Shown piece by piece: positions 22,873 through 33,249 of a DNA stretch of 40,650 nt. The notes beneath the pieces are model-generated. The model was not told where the DNA came from, did not search any database, and worked only from the letters and a program-made list of their open reading frames with translations. The DNA is taken from the NCBI GenBank assembly GCA_037190175.1, contig JBBCJM010000014.1:1-40650 (forward strand). Reading direction: 5' to 3'. Source of the stretch: JBBCJM01 sp037190175 (GTDB lineage: Bacteria; Pseudomonadota; Alphaproteobacteria; Rhodobacterales; Rhodobacteraceae). The position numbers were made by a program, and so were the translations under genes. Positions within the stretch are counted from its first letter, which is position 1; each line of letters starts with the position of its first letter.

Positions 22873-22901
22873 TTCTAGATTGTCCTAGCGAAACAGTCAA
22901 G
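22873..22901. promoter_or_regulatory. AT-richer dyad in the hmuR/hmuS divergent promoter region
   Basis: The stretch contains CTAG, six bases, CTAG (22875-22888) and, on the minus strand, TTGACT (22900-22895), which could be the -35 of hmuR. It is the only AT-richer patch in the 213 bases between hmuR and hmuS. Iron regulators (Fur or Irr) are the likely binders for such a locus, but the sequence does not clearly match either consensus. Confidence 0.3.
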
Positions 22902-23003
22902 TATCGCCCAAGGCCGCCGACCGCGCATCCAGCCGCCGGGCTTTTCCCTTGCCCGAGCCAGACACGCGCGCATCTCCCCGCGCCCACTGACAAGGATGCC
23001 GCC

Positions 23004-24047
23004 ATGCTGCTGCCCCCCGAGCTGATCGACCGGATCGACACCGCGCGCGCCGAACGCGCCAAGGTCCGCGAGCGCGATCTGGCCGCGGCCATCGGGCTTG
23101 CCGAGGCGCATCTGCTGGCCGCCGAGGTGGGCCGCGGGGGCGTGCAGCGGATCGAGGCCGACCCGGGCCGGCTGATCCCGCTGGTTTCCGCGCTGGGCGA
23201 GGTGCTGGCGCTGACCCGCAACGAAAGCGCGGTGCACGAGCGGCGCGGCACCTATCAGGACTTCCGCGCGGGCGAGCACGCGGCCATGGTGCTGGGCGAG
23301 GAGATCGACCTGCGGATCTTCCCCCGGCACTGGGTCCACGGCTTTGCGGTGACGAAGGAGACCGAGCACGGCCCCCGCCGCTCGCTCCAGGTCTTCGACG
23401 CCGCGGGGGATGCGGTGCACAAGATCCATCTGGGCGAGGGCTCGGACGCGGCCGCCTTCGACCGGCTGGTCGAGGCGCTGCGGCTGCCCGACGACGCGCC
23501 CTTCGCGCTGAGCGAGCGCGCGCCGGTGGAGCCTGCGCGGGCCAATCCGGCCAAGCTGGAGATCCTGCGCCAGGAATGGGCGGGGATGACCGACACCCAC
23601 CAGTTCCTGATCCTGACCCGGCGGCTGAAGTTCAACCGCCTCGGCGCCTATCGCGCGGTGGGCGCGCCCTGGGCGCTGCCGCTGCCGCTGACCGCGGTGT
23701 CGGACGCGCTGGTGCAGGCCGCGGCGGCGGGGACGAAGATCATGATCTTCGTCGGCAACATGGGCTGCATCCAGATCCATTCCGGCACCGTGCACCGGAT
23801 CCAGCCGATGGGGCCGTGGCAGAACGTGCTGGACCCCCGGTTCGACCTGCACCTGCGCCAGGACCACATCGCCGAATGCTGGCTGGTGAAGAAGCCCACG
23901 AAACGGGGCGATGCGATCTCCATCGAGGCCTTCGACAAGGAGGGGATGCTGATCCTGCAGATGTTCGGCAAGCGGGCCGAGGGCGAGACCGACACCGCCG
24001 ACTGGGACGCGCTGGCCCGGGGCCTTGTCGCGGCGGAGGTGGCGTGA
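23004..24047 (+). CDS. hmuS: Haemin-degrading/haem-trafficking factor
   Basis: A 347-residue cytoplasmic protein of the HmuS/HemS/ChuS family, built from two related halves. Typical segments are HERRGTYQDF, EIDLRIFPRHWVHGFA and IHLGEGSDAAAF in the first half, and VGNMGCIQIHSGTVHRIQPMGPWQNVLDPRFDLHLR (shown in parts: VGNMGCIQIHSGTVHRI and VLDPRFDLHLR) in the second. HmuS proteins receive haem from the ABC importer and either pass it on or break it down to release iron. AAGGA lies about eight bases before the ATG. The stop overlaps the hmuT start by one base. Confidence 0.94.
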   Translation: MLLPPELIDRIDTARAERAKVRERDLAAAIGLAEAHLLAAEVGRGGVQRIEADPGRLIPLVSALGEVLALTRNESAVHERRGTYQDFRAGEHAAMVLGEEIDLRIFPRHWVHGFAVTKETEHGPRRSLQVFDAAGDAVHKIHLGEGSDAAAFDRLVEALRLPDDAPFALSERAPVEPARANPAKLEILRQEWAGMTDTHQFLILTRRLKFNRLGAYRAVGAPWALPLPLTAVSDALVQAAAAGTKIMIFVGNMGCIQIHSGTVHRIQPMGPWQNVLDPRFDLHLRQDHIAECWLVKKPTKRGDAISIEAFDKEGMLILQMFGKRAEGETDTADWDALARGLVAAEVA

Positions 24048-24937
24048 TGCTGGGCCTGCGCCTGACCCCCGCGCTTGTCCACGGCGCGCTGACCGGCGCG
24101 CTGCTGCTGATGGCCGCCGGCATGGCATTGGCGCAGGGGCCGCAAAGGGTGGTGGCCGCCGGCGGCTCGGGGGCCGAGATCGTCTATGCGCTGGGGCAGG
24201 GGGACCGGCTGGTCGCCCGCGACACCACCTCGATGTATCCGCCCGAGGTGATGGAACTGCCCGACATCGGCTATGTGCGCAGCCTCTCGGCCGAGAACCT
24301 GATCGCCATGTCGCCCGACCTGGTGCTGGCCGAGCATGACGCGGGCCCGCCCGAGGCCATCGGCGCGCTGGAGGGCGCGGGGGTCAACATCGTCCACCTG
24401 CCGCAGGGGCTGGACGAGGTGAGCGTGGCCGCCAAGATCGCCACGGTGGCCGAGGCCTTGGGCGTGCCGGAAGAGGGCGCGCGGCTGAACGCGCAGCTGG
24501 CGGAGGAGATGGCCGAGGCCCGCGCGCTGGCCGCGGCGCTGCCGAAGAAGCCGCGGGTGATGTTCATCCTGTCGATGGCGGGCGGGCGGATCATGGCCGC
24601 GGGGCAGCACAACGCGGGCGATGCGATCATCGCGCTGGCGGGCGGCGAGAACGCGGTGCAGGGCTATACCGGCTACAAGCAGCTGACCGACGAGGCCGCG
24701 CTGACCGCCGCGCCCGAGATCATCCTGATGATGGACCGCGGCGGCGAGCATGACGCGGCCATCGAAGAGGTGATCGCCCATCCCGCGCTGGCCGGTTCCC
24801 CCGCCGCGAAGGGCCGGCACGTCATCCGCATGGACGGGCTTTACCTCTTGGGCTTCGGACCCCGCACCGGGCAGGCGGCCGCGGATCTGGCGCGCGCCTT
24901 CGCCGCCGCCTTGGCGGGCGAGGCGCCGAAGGGATGA
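24047..24937 (+). CDS. hmuT: Haem ABC transporter periplasmic binding protein
   Basis: A 296-residue solute-binding protein of the class III (BtuF/FhuD-like) fold. A signal peptide covers residues 1-29 (cut after MALA). The two lobes are joined by a long helix around residues 140-170. RVVAAGGSGAEIVYALG starts the mature protein, and YVRSLSAENLIAMSPDLVL is the family-typical first-lobe segment. It carries haem from HmuR to the HmuUV importer. The ATG shares its A with the hmuS TGA, and its stop overlaps the hmuU start (ATGA). Confidence 0.94.
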   Translation: MLGLRLTPALVHGALTGALLLMAAGMALAQGPQRVVAAGGSGAEIVYALGQGDRLVARDTTSMYPPEVMELPDIGYVRSLSAENLIAMSPDLVLAEHDAGPPEAIGALEGAGVNIVHLPQGLDEVSVAAKIATVAEALGVPEEGARLNAQLAEEMAEARALAAALPKKPRVMFILSMAGGRIMAAGQHNAGDAIIALAGGENAVQGYTGYKQLTDEAALTAAPEIILMMDRGGEHDAAIEEVIAHPALAGSPAAKGRHVIRMDGLYLLGFGPRTGQAAADLARAFAAALAGEAPKG

Positions 24938-26003
24938 CCGCGCTGGCCGCCGCCGTCGCCACGGCCCCCTTCGACCGCGACGCCCGCGCCCGGCGGCTGA
25001 CCTGGTGGCTGGCCGGGCTGCTGCTGGTCTGCGCGGGCCTCAGCCTCGGGCACGGCGCCTCGGGCGTCTCGGTGACCGAGGCGCTGGGCCAGTGGCTGCG
25101 GGGCGAGGCTTTGTCCGACCGCGACCGCATCGTGATCTTCGACCTGCGGCTGCCGCGATTGCTGACGGGGATGCTGGTGGGCGCGGCGCTGGCGGTCTCG
25201 GGCGCGGTGCTGCAGGGGCTGTTCCGCAACCCGCTGGCCGACCCCGGGCTGGTGGGCGTGGCCTCCGGCGCCTCGCTGGGCGCGGTGCTGGCCATCGTGC
25301 GGGGGGGAATGCTGCCCGCCGGGATCACCGCGGTGCTGGGCTGGCATCTGGTCTCCATCGCCGCCTTCGTGGGCGGCTGGATCACCACGCTGCTGCTCTA
25401 TCGCCTCGCCACCCGCTCGGGCCGCACCTCGGTCGCCACCATGCTGCTGGCCGGGATCGCGCTGGGGGCGCTGGCGGCGGCGGTCACCGGGATCCTGATC
25501 TACATGGCCGACGACCGGCACTTGCGCGACATCACCTTCTGGAGCCTGGGCTCGTTGGGCGGCGCGGGCTGGGCCAAGCTGGGGGCGGCCGCGCCGGTGA
25601 TCCTCGCCGCGCTGCTGGCCGCGCCCTTCCTGGCCCGCGGCCTCAACGGGCTGGCGCTGGGCGAGGCCGCGGCGCATCACATCGGCCTGCCGGTGGAGCG
25701 GGTGAAGTCGGTCGCCATCCTGACCGTGGCCGGGGCCACCGGGGCGGCGGTGGCGGTGGCGGGCGGGATCGGCTTCGTGGGCATCGTGGTGCCGCACCTG
25801 CTGCGGCTGGCCAGCGGGCCGGACCACCGCTACCTGCTGGTCAACGCCGGGCTCGGGGGGGCGGCGCTCCTGATCCTGGCCGACATGGTGGCGCGCAGCA
25901 TCATCGCGCCGGCGGAACTGCCCATCGGCATCGTGACCGCCATCCTGGGTGCCCCGGTCTTCCTGTGGATCCTGCTGCGCCGCCGGGCGGTGGTGGACCT
26001 GTG

Positions 26004-26004
<1 letters not shown>
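24934..26004 (+). CDS. hmuU: Haem ABC transporter permease (FecCD family)
   Basis: A 356-residue polytopic permease with about ten membrane helices. The FecCD signatures are RLPRLLTGMLVGAALAVSGAVLQGLFRNPLADPGLVGVASGASLGAV (in parts: RLPRLLTGMLVGAALAVSG and FRNPLADPGLVGVASGAS) and GIGFVGIVVPHLLRL near the coupling helix. DRHLRDITFWSLGSL is also typical. It forms the inner-membrane channel with HmuV. Its ATG overlaps the hmuT stop, and its TGA overlaps the hmuV ATG. Confidence 0.95.
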
Positions 26005-26795
<791 letters not shown>

Positions 26796-26796
26796 T

Positions 26797-26821
26797 GGAA
26801 CGATTTCCCGCCCCCGGGGTT
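26797..26821 (+). promoter_or_regulatory. EcfG-type (general stress) promoter for the ku-ligD unit
   Basis: GGAAC (26797-26801), 16 bases, GGTT (26818-26821) followed by CTA. The -10 ends 24 bases before the ku ATG. The second ku gene has the same element, with the same spacing and the same GGTTCTA. The alphaproteobacterial EcfG consensus is GGAAC-N16/17-CGTT. Confidence 0.6.
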
Positions 26822-26844
26822 CTAGTCCCGCGGGGAGGGCGGCG

Positions 26845-27666
26845 ATGGCACCGAGGGCGATCTGGAAAGGCACGCTGAAGATCGCCGAGGTGACCTGCCC
26901 GGTGGCGCTCTACGCCGCTGCCTCCACCTCCGACCGCATCGCCTTCCACACCATCAACCGCGCCACCGGCCACCGGGTGCGGCGCGAGTTCGTGGACGCC
27001 GACACCGGCAAGCCGGTGGAGAAGGAGGATCAGGTCAAGGGCTATGACCTGGGCGGGGGCGAGCATGTGGTGCTGGACCCCGAGGAGATTGCCGCCGCGG
27101 TGCCGGAAAGCGACAAGGTGCTGGGGGTCGCCGCCTTCGTCCCCTGCGGCAAGATCGACGACGTGTATTTCGACAAGCCCTATTTCCTCGGGCCCGCCGA
27201 CCGGCCCTCGGAAGAGATCTTCGGCCTGATCCGCGAGGGGCTGCGGGCGCAGAAGGTCGCGGCCATCGCCCGCGCCGTGCTGTTCCGCCGGCTGCGCACG
27301 GTGCTGGTGCGCGCCCATGGCAAGGGGCTGATCGCCACCACGCTGAACTTCGATTACGAGGTGCGCCCGGCGGAAGAGGCGTTCCGCGAGATCCCCGAGA
27401 TCCGCATCGAGGGCGAGATGCTGGACCTGGCCCGCCACATCATCGACACCAAGATGGGCGCGTTCGACGTGGCCGCCTTCGACGACCGCTACGAGGCCGC
27501 CCTGGCCGAGCTGGTGAAGGCGAAGGTCGAGGGCAAGCCGATGCCCGCCCGCCCGCAGCCGAAGCGCGAGAAGGTGGTGGACCTGATGGCGGCGCTGCGG
27601 GCCAGCGCGAAACAGGCGGACAAGCCTGCGGCCACGAAGAAGGCGCCGCGGCGGAAGGCGGGCTGA
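26845..27666 (+). CDS. ku: Non-homologous end-joining protein Ku (first copy)
   Basis: A 273-residue bacterial Ku, which forms a ring on DNA double-strand ends and recruits LigD. The N-terminus MAPRAIWKGTLKIAEVTCPVALY and the core FHTINRATGHRVRREFVDADTGKPV are characteristic, as is RTVLVRAHGKGLIATTLNF. The C-terminus is Lys/Arg-rich (KPAATKKAPRRKAG), as in Ku proteins that bind DNA with the tail. GGGAGGG is just before the ATG. ligD follows after one base, so the two are co-transcribed. A second, divergent-sequence Ku lies beyond ligD on the opposite strand. Confidence 0.95.
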   Translation: MAPRAIWKGTLKIAEVTCPVALYAAASTSDRIAFHTINRATGHRVRREFVDADTGKPVEKEDQVKGYDLGGGEHVVLDPEEIAAAVPESDKVLGVAAFVPCGKIDDVYFDKPYFLGPADRPSEEIFGLIREGLRAQKVAAIARAVLFRRLRTVLVRAHGKGLIATTLNFDYEVRPAEEAFREIPEIRIEGEMLDLARHIIDTKMGAFDVAAFDDRYEAALAELVKAKVEGKPMPARPQPKREKVVDLMAALRASAKQADKPAATKKAPRRKAG

Positions 27667-27667
27667 G

Positions 27668-30181
27668 ATGGCGCTGGAGACCTATCGCCAGAAGCGTGAC
27701 TTCACCGCCACCGCCGAGCCGAAGGGGCGGCGCGGCCGGCGGGGCGGCAACAGTTTCGTCATCCAGAAGCACGACGCCACGCGGCTGCACTACGACCTGC
27801 GGCTGGAGATGGACGGGGTGCTGAAAAGCTGGGCCGTGACCCGCGGCCCCAGCCTGGTGCCGGGCGAGAAGCGGCTGGCGGTGCATGTGGAGGACCATCC
27901 GCTGGACTACGGCGGCTTCGAGGGTACCATTCCCAAGGGCCAGTACGGCGGCGGCACGGTGCTGCTGTGGGACCGCGGCACGTGGTCGCCGGTGGGCGAT
28001 GCGGCGAAGGGCTATGCCAAGGGGCATCTGGAATTCGCGCTGGAGGGCGAGAAGCTGCACGGCCGCTGGCATCTGGTGCGGATGCAGGGCCGGCCCGGCG
28101 AGAAGCGCGAGAACTGGCTGCTGATCAAGGCCGAGGACGAGTTCGCAAGGGGAGAGGGCGATCCCGACATCCTGGAAGATCTGCCGCTGTCGGTGAAGAC
28201 CGGCCGCGACCTGCCCGCCATCGCGGCGGGGACCGAGGAATGGACCTCCGGCCGGGCCAGACGGCGCCAGCAGGCTCCACCACCGGAGGAAACCGCCGAC
28301 CCCGCCCCCGATCCCGCGGCGCTGAAGGGCGCGCGCAAGGCCCGCATCCCCGACTTCGTCGAGCCGATGCTGGCCACCCTGGCCCCCGCCGCCCCCTCGG
28401 GCGACCGCTGGCTGCACGAGATCAAGTTCGACGGCTATCGGCTGCAGGCCAGGGTCGAGGCGGGGCGGGTGAAGCTTCTGACCCGCAGCGGGCTCGACTG
28501 GACCCACCGCTTCGGCAAGGAGATCCCGGCGGCGCTGCGCGACCTGCCCCTGGGCAGCGCCATCCTCGACGGCGAGACGGTGGTGGAGACCGGCGCCGGC
28601 GCCTCGGACTTCGGCGCCTTGCAGGCGGATCTCAGCGAGGGGCGGGCCGACCGCTTCGTCTACTACGCCTTCGACCTGCTGCATCTGGACGGGCACGACC
28701 TGCGCCCGGTGCCGCTGGTCGAGCGCAAGGCGCTGCTGGAGCAACTGCTGGCCGAGGCCGGCCGGCCGCTGCGCTATTCGGCGCATTTCGACGAGGCCGG
28801 CGCCATGGTCCTGCGCCACGCCTGCCGGCTGAGCCTGGAGGGCGTGGTGTCCAAGCTGCGCGACGGCCCCTATCGGGCGGGGCGGGGCAGGGCCTGGATC
28901 AAGTCGAAATGCTCGGCCCGGCAGGAGTTCGTGATCGCCGGCTACGTGCCCTCCACCACCTCGCGGCAGGCGGTGGGGGCGCTGGTGCTGGGGGTGCACG
29001 AGGACGGCGCGCTCAGGCATGTGGGGCGGGTGGGCACCGGCTTCACCGTCGCGGTGGCCGAGGACCTGTTCCGCCGGCTGGAGCGGATCCGCGCCCCCGA
29101 GAGCCCCTTCGAGCCGGCGCTGACCGCCGAACAGGCCCGGCAGGTGCGCTTCGTCCGCCCCGAGCTGGTGGCCGAGGTGGAGTTCCGCGCCTGGACCGCC
29201 GACGACCAGCTGCGCCACGCCGCCTTCCGGGGCCTGCGCGAGGACAAGCCGGCCGCCGAGATCGTGCGGGAGGCGGGGCCGGCCCGGCAGCCCGCCGCCC
29301 CGAAGCGCAGCGTGAAGTTGACCCACCCCGACCGCATCTACTGGCCCGACGAGGGCATCACCAAGGAGGGGCTGGCGGATTATTACGCCGAGGTCTGGCG
29401 CTGGATCGCCCCGCATGTGGTGGGCCGGCCGCTGGCGCTGTTGCGCGCCCCCGAGGGGATCACCGGCCAGACCTTCTTCCAGAAACACGCCTGGAAGGGG
29501 ATGAGCCCGCATGTCGCGCTGCTGGAAGACCCCAAGGACCCCGGCGAGCCCTATGTCGGGATCGAGGACCTGGACGGGCTGCTGGCGCTGGTGCAGTCGG
29601 CGGTGCTGGAGATCCATCCCTGGGGCTCGACGGCCGAGGACTGGGAACGCCCCGACCGCATCGTGATGGACCTCGACCCCGGCGAGGGCGTGGCCTGGCC
29701 CACGGTGATCGCGGCGGCCGAGGAGGTGCGGCAGCGGCTGGAGGCCGCGGGGCTGGCGGCCTTCGTCAAGACCTCGGGCGGCAAGGGGCTGCATGTGGTG
29801 GCACCCCTGAAGCCCCATGCGGAATGGCCGGCGGTGAAGGAGTTCACCAAGGGGCTGGCCGAGGCCATGGCGGCCGACGCCCCCGACCGCTACGTCGCCA
29901 CCATCGCCAAGGCCAAGCGTAGGGGGAAGATCCTGATCGACTACCTGCGCAACCAGCGGGGGGCGACCGCGGTCGCCGCCTATTCCACCCGCGCCCGCCC
30001 CGGCGCCGCCGTCTCCACCCCCGTGGGATGGGAGGAGCTGGGGCCCGAGATCGGCCCGGGCTATTTCACGCTGGACAACCTGCCCACCCGGCTGGCCGCG
30101 CTGACCGCCGACCCCTGGGACGGCTTCCGCAAGGCCGCCGTCCCCCTGAAGCCGAAGACCCCGCGGCGCCGGGCGGCCTGA
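27668..30181 (+). CDS. ligD: Multifunctional DNA ligase D (phosphoesterase-ligase-polymerase)
   Basis: An 837-residue enzyme of bacterial end-joining with three domains in the order found in Pseudomonas and alphaproteobacteria. The 3'-phosphoesterase spans about 10-150, with His35, His41, Asp43 and Arg45 in KHDATRLHYDLRLE. The ATP-dependent ligase spans about 225-520, with nucleotidyl-accepting Lys253 in HEIKFDGYR and the motif DGETVV. The primase-type polymerase spans about 545-820, with the metal pair Asp668 and Asp670 in VMDLDPGEG. All catalytic motifs look intact. The start is the ATG at 27668, right after the ku stop. It processes ends, fills gaps with ribonucleotides and seals them after Ku binding. 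Confidence 0.96.
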   Translation: MALETYRQKRDFTATAEPKGRRGRRGGNSFVIQKHDATRLHYDLRLEMDGVLKSWAVTRGPSLVPGEKRLAVHVEDHPLDYGGFEGTIPKGQYGGGTVLLWDRGTWSPVGDAAKGYAKGHLEFALEGEKLHGRWHLVRMQGRPGEKRENWLLIKAEDEFARGEGDPDILEDLPLSVKTGRDLPAIAAGTEEWTSGRARRRQQAPPPEETADPAPDPAALKGARKARIPDFVEPMLATLAPAAPSGDRWLHEIKFDGYRLQARVEAGRVKLLTRSGLDWTHRFGKEIPAALRDLPLGSAILDGETVVETGAGASDFGALQADLSEGRADRFVYYAFDLLHLDGHDLRPVPLVERKALLEQLLAEAGRPLRYSAHFDEAGAMVLRHACRLSLEGVVSKLRDGPYRAGRGRAWIKSKCSARQEFVIAGYVPSTTSRQAVGALVLGVHEDGALRHVGRVGTGFTVAVAEDLFRRLERIRAPESPFEPALTAEQARQVRFVRPELVAEVEFRAWTADDQLRHAAFRGLREDKPAAEIVREAGPARQPAAPKRSVKLTHPDRIYWPDEGITKEGLADYYAEVWRWIAPHVVGRPLALLRAPEGITGQTFFQKHAWKGMSPHVALLEDPKDPGEPYVGIEDLDGLLALVQSAVLEIHPWGSTAEDWERPDRIVMDLDPGEGVAWPTVIAAAEEVRQRLEAAGLAAFVKTSGGKGLHVVAPLKPHAEWPAVKEFTKGLAEAMAADAPDRYVATIAKAKRRGKILIDYLRNQRGATAVAAYSTRARPGAAVSTPVGWEELGPEIGPGYFTLDNLPTRLAALTADPWDGFRKAAVPLKPKTPRRRAA

Positions 30182-30230
30182 ACGGCGCCATTGCCCGGGC
30201 GGAGAGCGCCGGGAGTTTCGCACCCCCTGG

Positions 30231-30352
30231 TGAGTATTTGGACCAAGGTGAGGAACACCTTGATTCAAATTGTCCCTCCCGCTTCTCTTTCGAGCCATCA
30301 ATATCCCGCGGGGTTGCCAGTGGTTTCGCCATCGGTTCGAGAAACCACTGGC
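30231..30352. repeat. Intergenic repeat-like patch with three hairpins, between ligD and the second ku
   Basis: The 227-base space between convergent ligD and ku holds no gene. It contains GAGTATTTGGACCAAGG (from 30232), a pattern seen as a common intergenic motif in Rhodobacter-type genomes. Next comes CAAGGTG-AGGAA-CACCTTG (30244-30262), then a perfect 12-bp inverted repeat GCCAGTGGTTTC (30316-30327) and GAAACCACTGGC (30341-30352). A GGGGGC/GCCCCC hairpin follows. They may end transcripts from both sides. The motif recurs in degenerate form near 36963. Confidence 0.45.
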
Positions 30353-30408
30353 TGGGGGGCGCGAAGCCCCCGGGGGTCGGGCCGGGCGTCGTACCCAAGG
30401 GGAAGGGC

Positions 30409-31209
30409 CTATCTGCGCTTGCCCTTCTCAGCCGCGAGGCTGCGTTTCAGCGCGTCCATGATGTCGACCACGTTGCCCCCGGCCTCGGCCGGCTCCGGCT
30501 TCTTCGCCGGGCGTTTGCGGCCCTTCTTCTTCGAGGCGATGAGGTCCAGCAGGCTGGCCTGCACCGGGTCGGAGGCCATGTCGGGCGACCAGTCGCGGGT
30601 GCGGTCCTCGATCAGCCGGGTCAGCAGCCCCAATGCCGCGGGCTCGGGCTTCGGGGTGTCGAGCCGGTCGAAATAGTCGGCCTCGTCGCGCACCTCGTCG
30701 CCGTAGCGCAGGGTCCAGACCACGATGCCCTTGCCGCGCGGCTCCAGCATGACCGCGCGTTCGCGGCGGTAGAGCACGAGGCGCGCGATCCCCACCGTGC
30801 CGGTGGCCGCCATCGCCTCGCGGATGACCGAGAACGCCTCCTCCCCAACCCGGTCGGCGGGCATCAGGTAGTGCGGCCGGTCGTAGAAGATCCAGCCGAT
30901 GCTGTCGGCGGGCACGAACATCTCGATGTCGATGGTGCGGGTGCTTTCCAGCGCGATGGCCTCGAGATCCTCGTCCTCCAGCAGCACGAAGTCGTCCTCG
31001 CCGCGGGGATAGCCGCGCGCCTCGTCCGCCTCGCGCAGGGGCTTGCCGCTGACCGCATCGACATAGCGGCTGACCACCCGGTTGCCGGTGCGGGCGTTCA
31101 GGGTGTGGAAGCGCACCTTCTCGCCCTCGGTGGTGGCCGGCATCATGGTGACCGGGCAGGTCACCAGCGAGAGCTTGAGATAGCCTTTCCAGAACACCCG
31201 CGGCGCCAT
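30409..31209 (-). CDS. ku: Non-homologous end-joining protein Ku (second copy)
   Basis: A 266-residue Ku family protein that differs clearly from the copy at 26845. It shares the MAPR-WKG-LKL-VTCPV start and the FHTLNARTGNRVVSRYVDAVSGKPL core, but its middle (IDIEMFVPADSIGWIFYDRPHYLMPAD) and its tail (KKKGRKRPAKKPEPAEAGGNVVDIMDALKRSLAAEKGKRR, Lys-rich then a conserved VVDIMDALKRSL helix) are its own. Two paralogues could form a heterodimer, as reported for Ku3/Ku4 of Sinorhizobium, or act under different conditions. It is convergent with ligD. It carries its own EcfG-like promoter. Confidence 0.94.
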   Translation of the reverse strand: MAPRVFWKGYLKLSLVTCPVTMMPATTEGEKVRFHTLNARTGNRVVSRYVDAVSGKPLREADEARGYPRGEDDFVLLEDEDLEAIALESTRTIDIEMFVPADSIGWIFYDRPHYLMPADRVGEEAFSVIREAMAATGTVGIARLVLYRRERAVMLEPRGKGIVVWTLRYGDEVRDEADYFDRLDTPKPEPAALGLLTRLIEDRTRDWSPDMASDPVQASLLDLIASKKKGRKRPAKKPEPAEAGGNVVDIMDALKRSLAAEKGKRR

Positions 31210-31233
31210 GCTGCGCTCCCCTTGTCCGGGTAG

Positions 31234-31258
31234 AACCCGGCAGGCGGCCCGGGGTTCC
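31234..31258 (-). promoter_or_regulatory. EcfG-type (general stress) promoter for the second ku
   Basis: On the minus strand GGAAC (31258-31254) is followed by 16 bases and GGTT (31237-31234), then CTA. The -10 lies 24 bases before the ATG at 31209, with AAGGGGAG in the leader. Spacing and -10 are identical to those of the first ku gene, although the spacer sequences differ, which argues for selection. Confidence 0.6.
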
Positions 31259-31306
31259 GGGCAGGGTGGAAAAGCTGGGGGATGACGCCGGTTTCCCGGG
31301 GGGAAA

Positions 31307-31381
31307 TGGCAGCCCGTAGGGGAGTCGAACCCCTCTTCCCAGGTTGAAAACCTGGTGTCCTAACCGATAGACGAACGGGCC
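31307..31381 (-). tRNA. tRNA-Glu (anticodon TTC)
   Basis: The cloverleaf is complete on the minus strand. The acceptor stem GGCCCGT (31381-31375) pairs with ACGGGCT. The D-arm contains the GGTTAGGAC segment. The anticodon stem CCAGG/CCTGG encloses TTTTCAA with anticodon TTC, and the T-arm reads GGGG-TTCGACT-CCCC. Discriminator G is followed by an encoded CCA (31309-31307). It lies between recJ and the second ku gene, about 85 bases downstream of recJ on the same strand. A TTTCCC/GGGAAA hairpin follows its 3' end without a T-run. Confidence 0.96.
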
Positions 31382-31466
31382 GCGGTCGGCGTGGAGGGGT
31401 ATCTAGCGGCGGGGCCGGGGGTCTGCAAGGGGGAAAATCGCGGTGGCCTGCGAGATGGTTGCGGGC

Positions 31467-33197
<1,731 letters not shown>

Positions 33198-33249
33198 GGC
33201 CCCGGCATGGCCCAAGCCGGTGCGCACCGCAAGCCCCCCGGGGCGAGGG

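Noticed and set aside
20610..24047. Very long open frame (over 1100 codons) antisense to hmuR and running into hmuS
   Set aside because: It is antisense to a clear TonB receptor; the residues are compositionally biased (Arg, Gly, Ala, His, Pro) and lack domains. High GC removes stop codons from other frames. Only its last part is the real hmuS.
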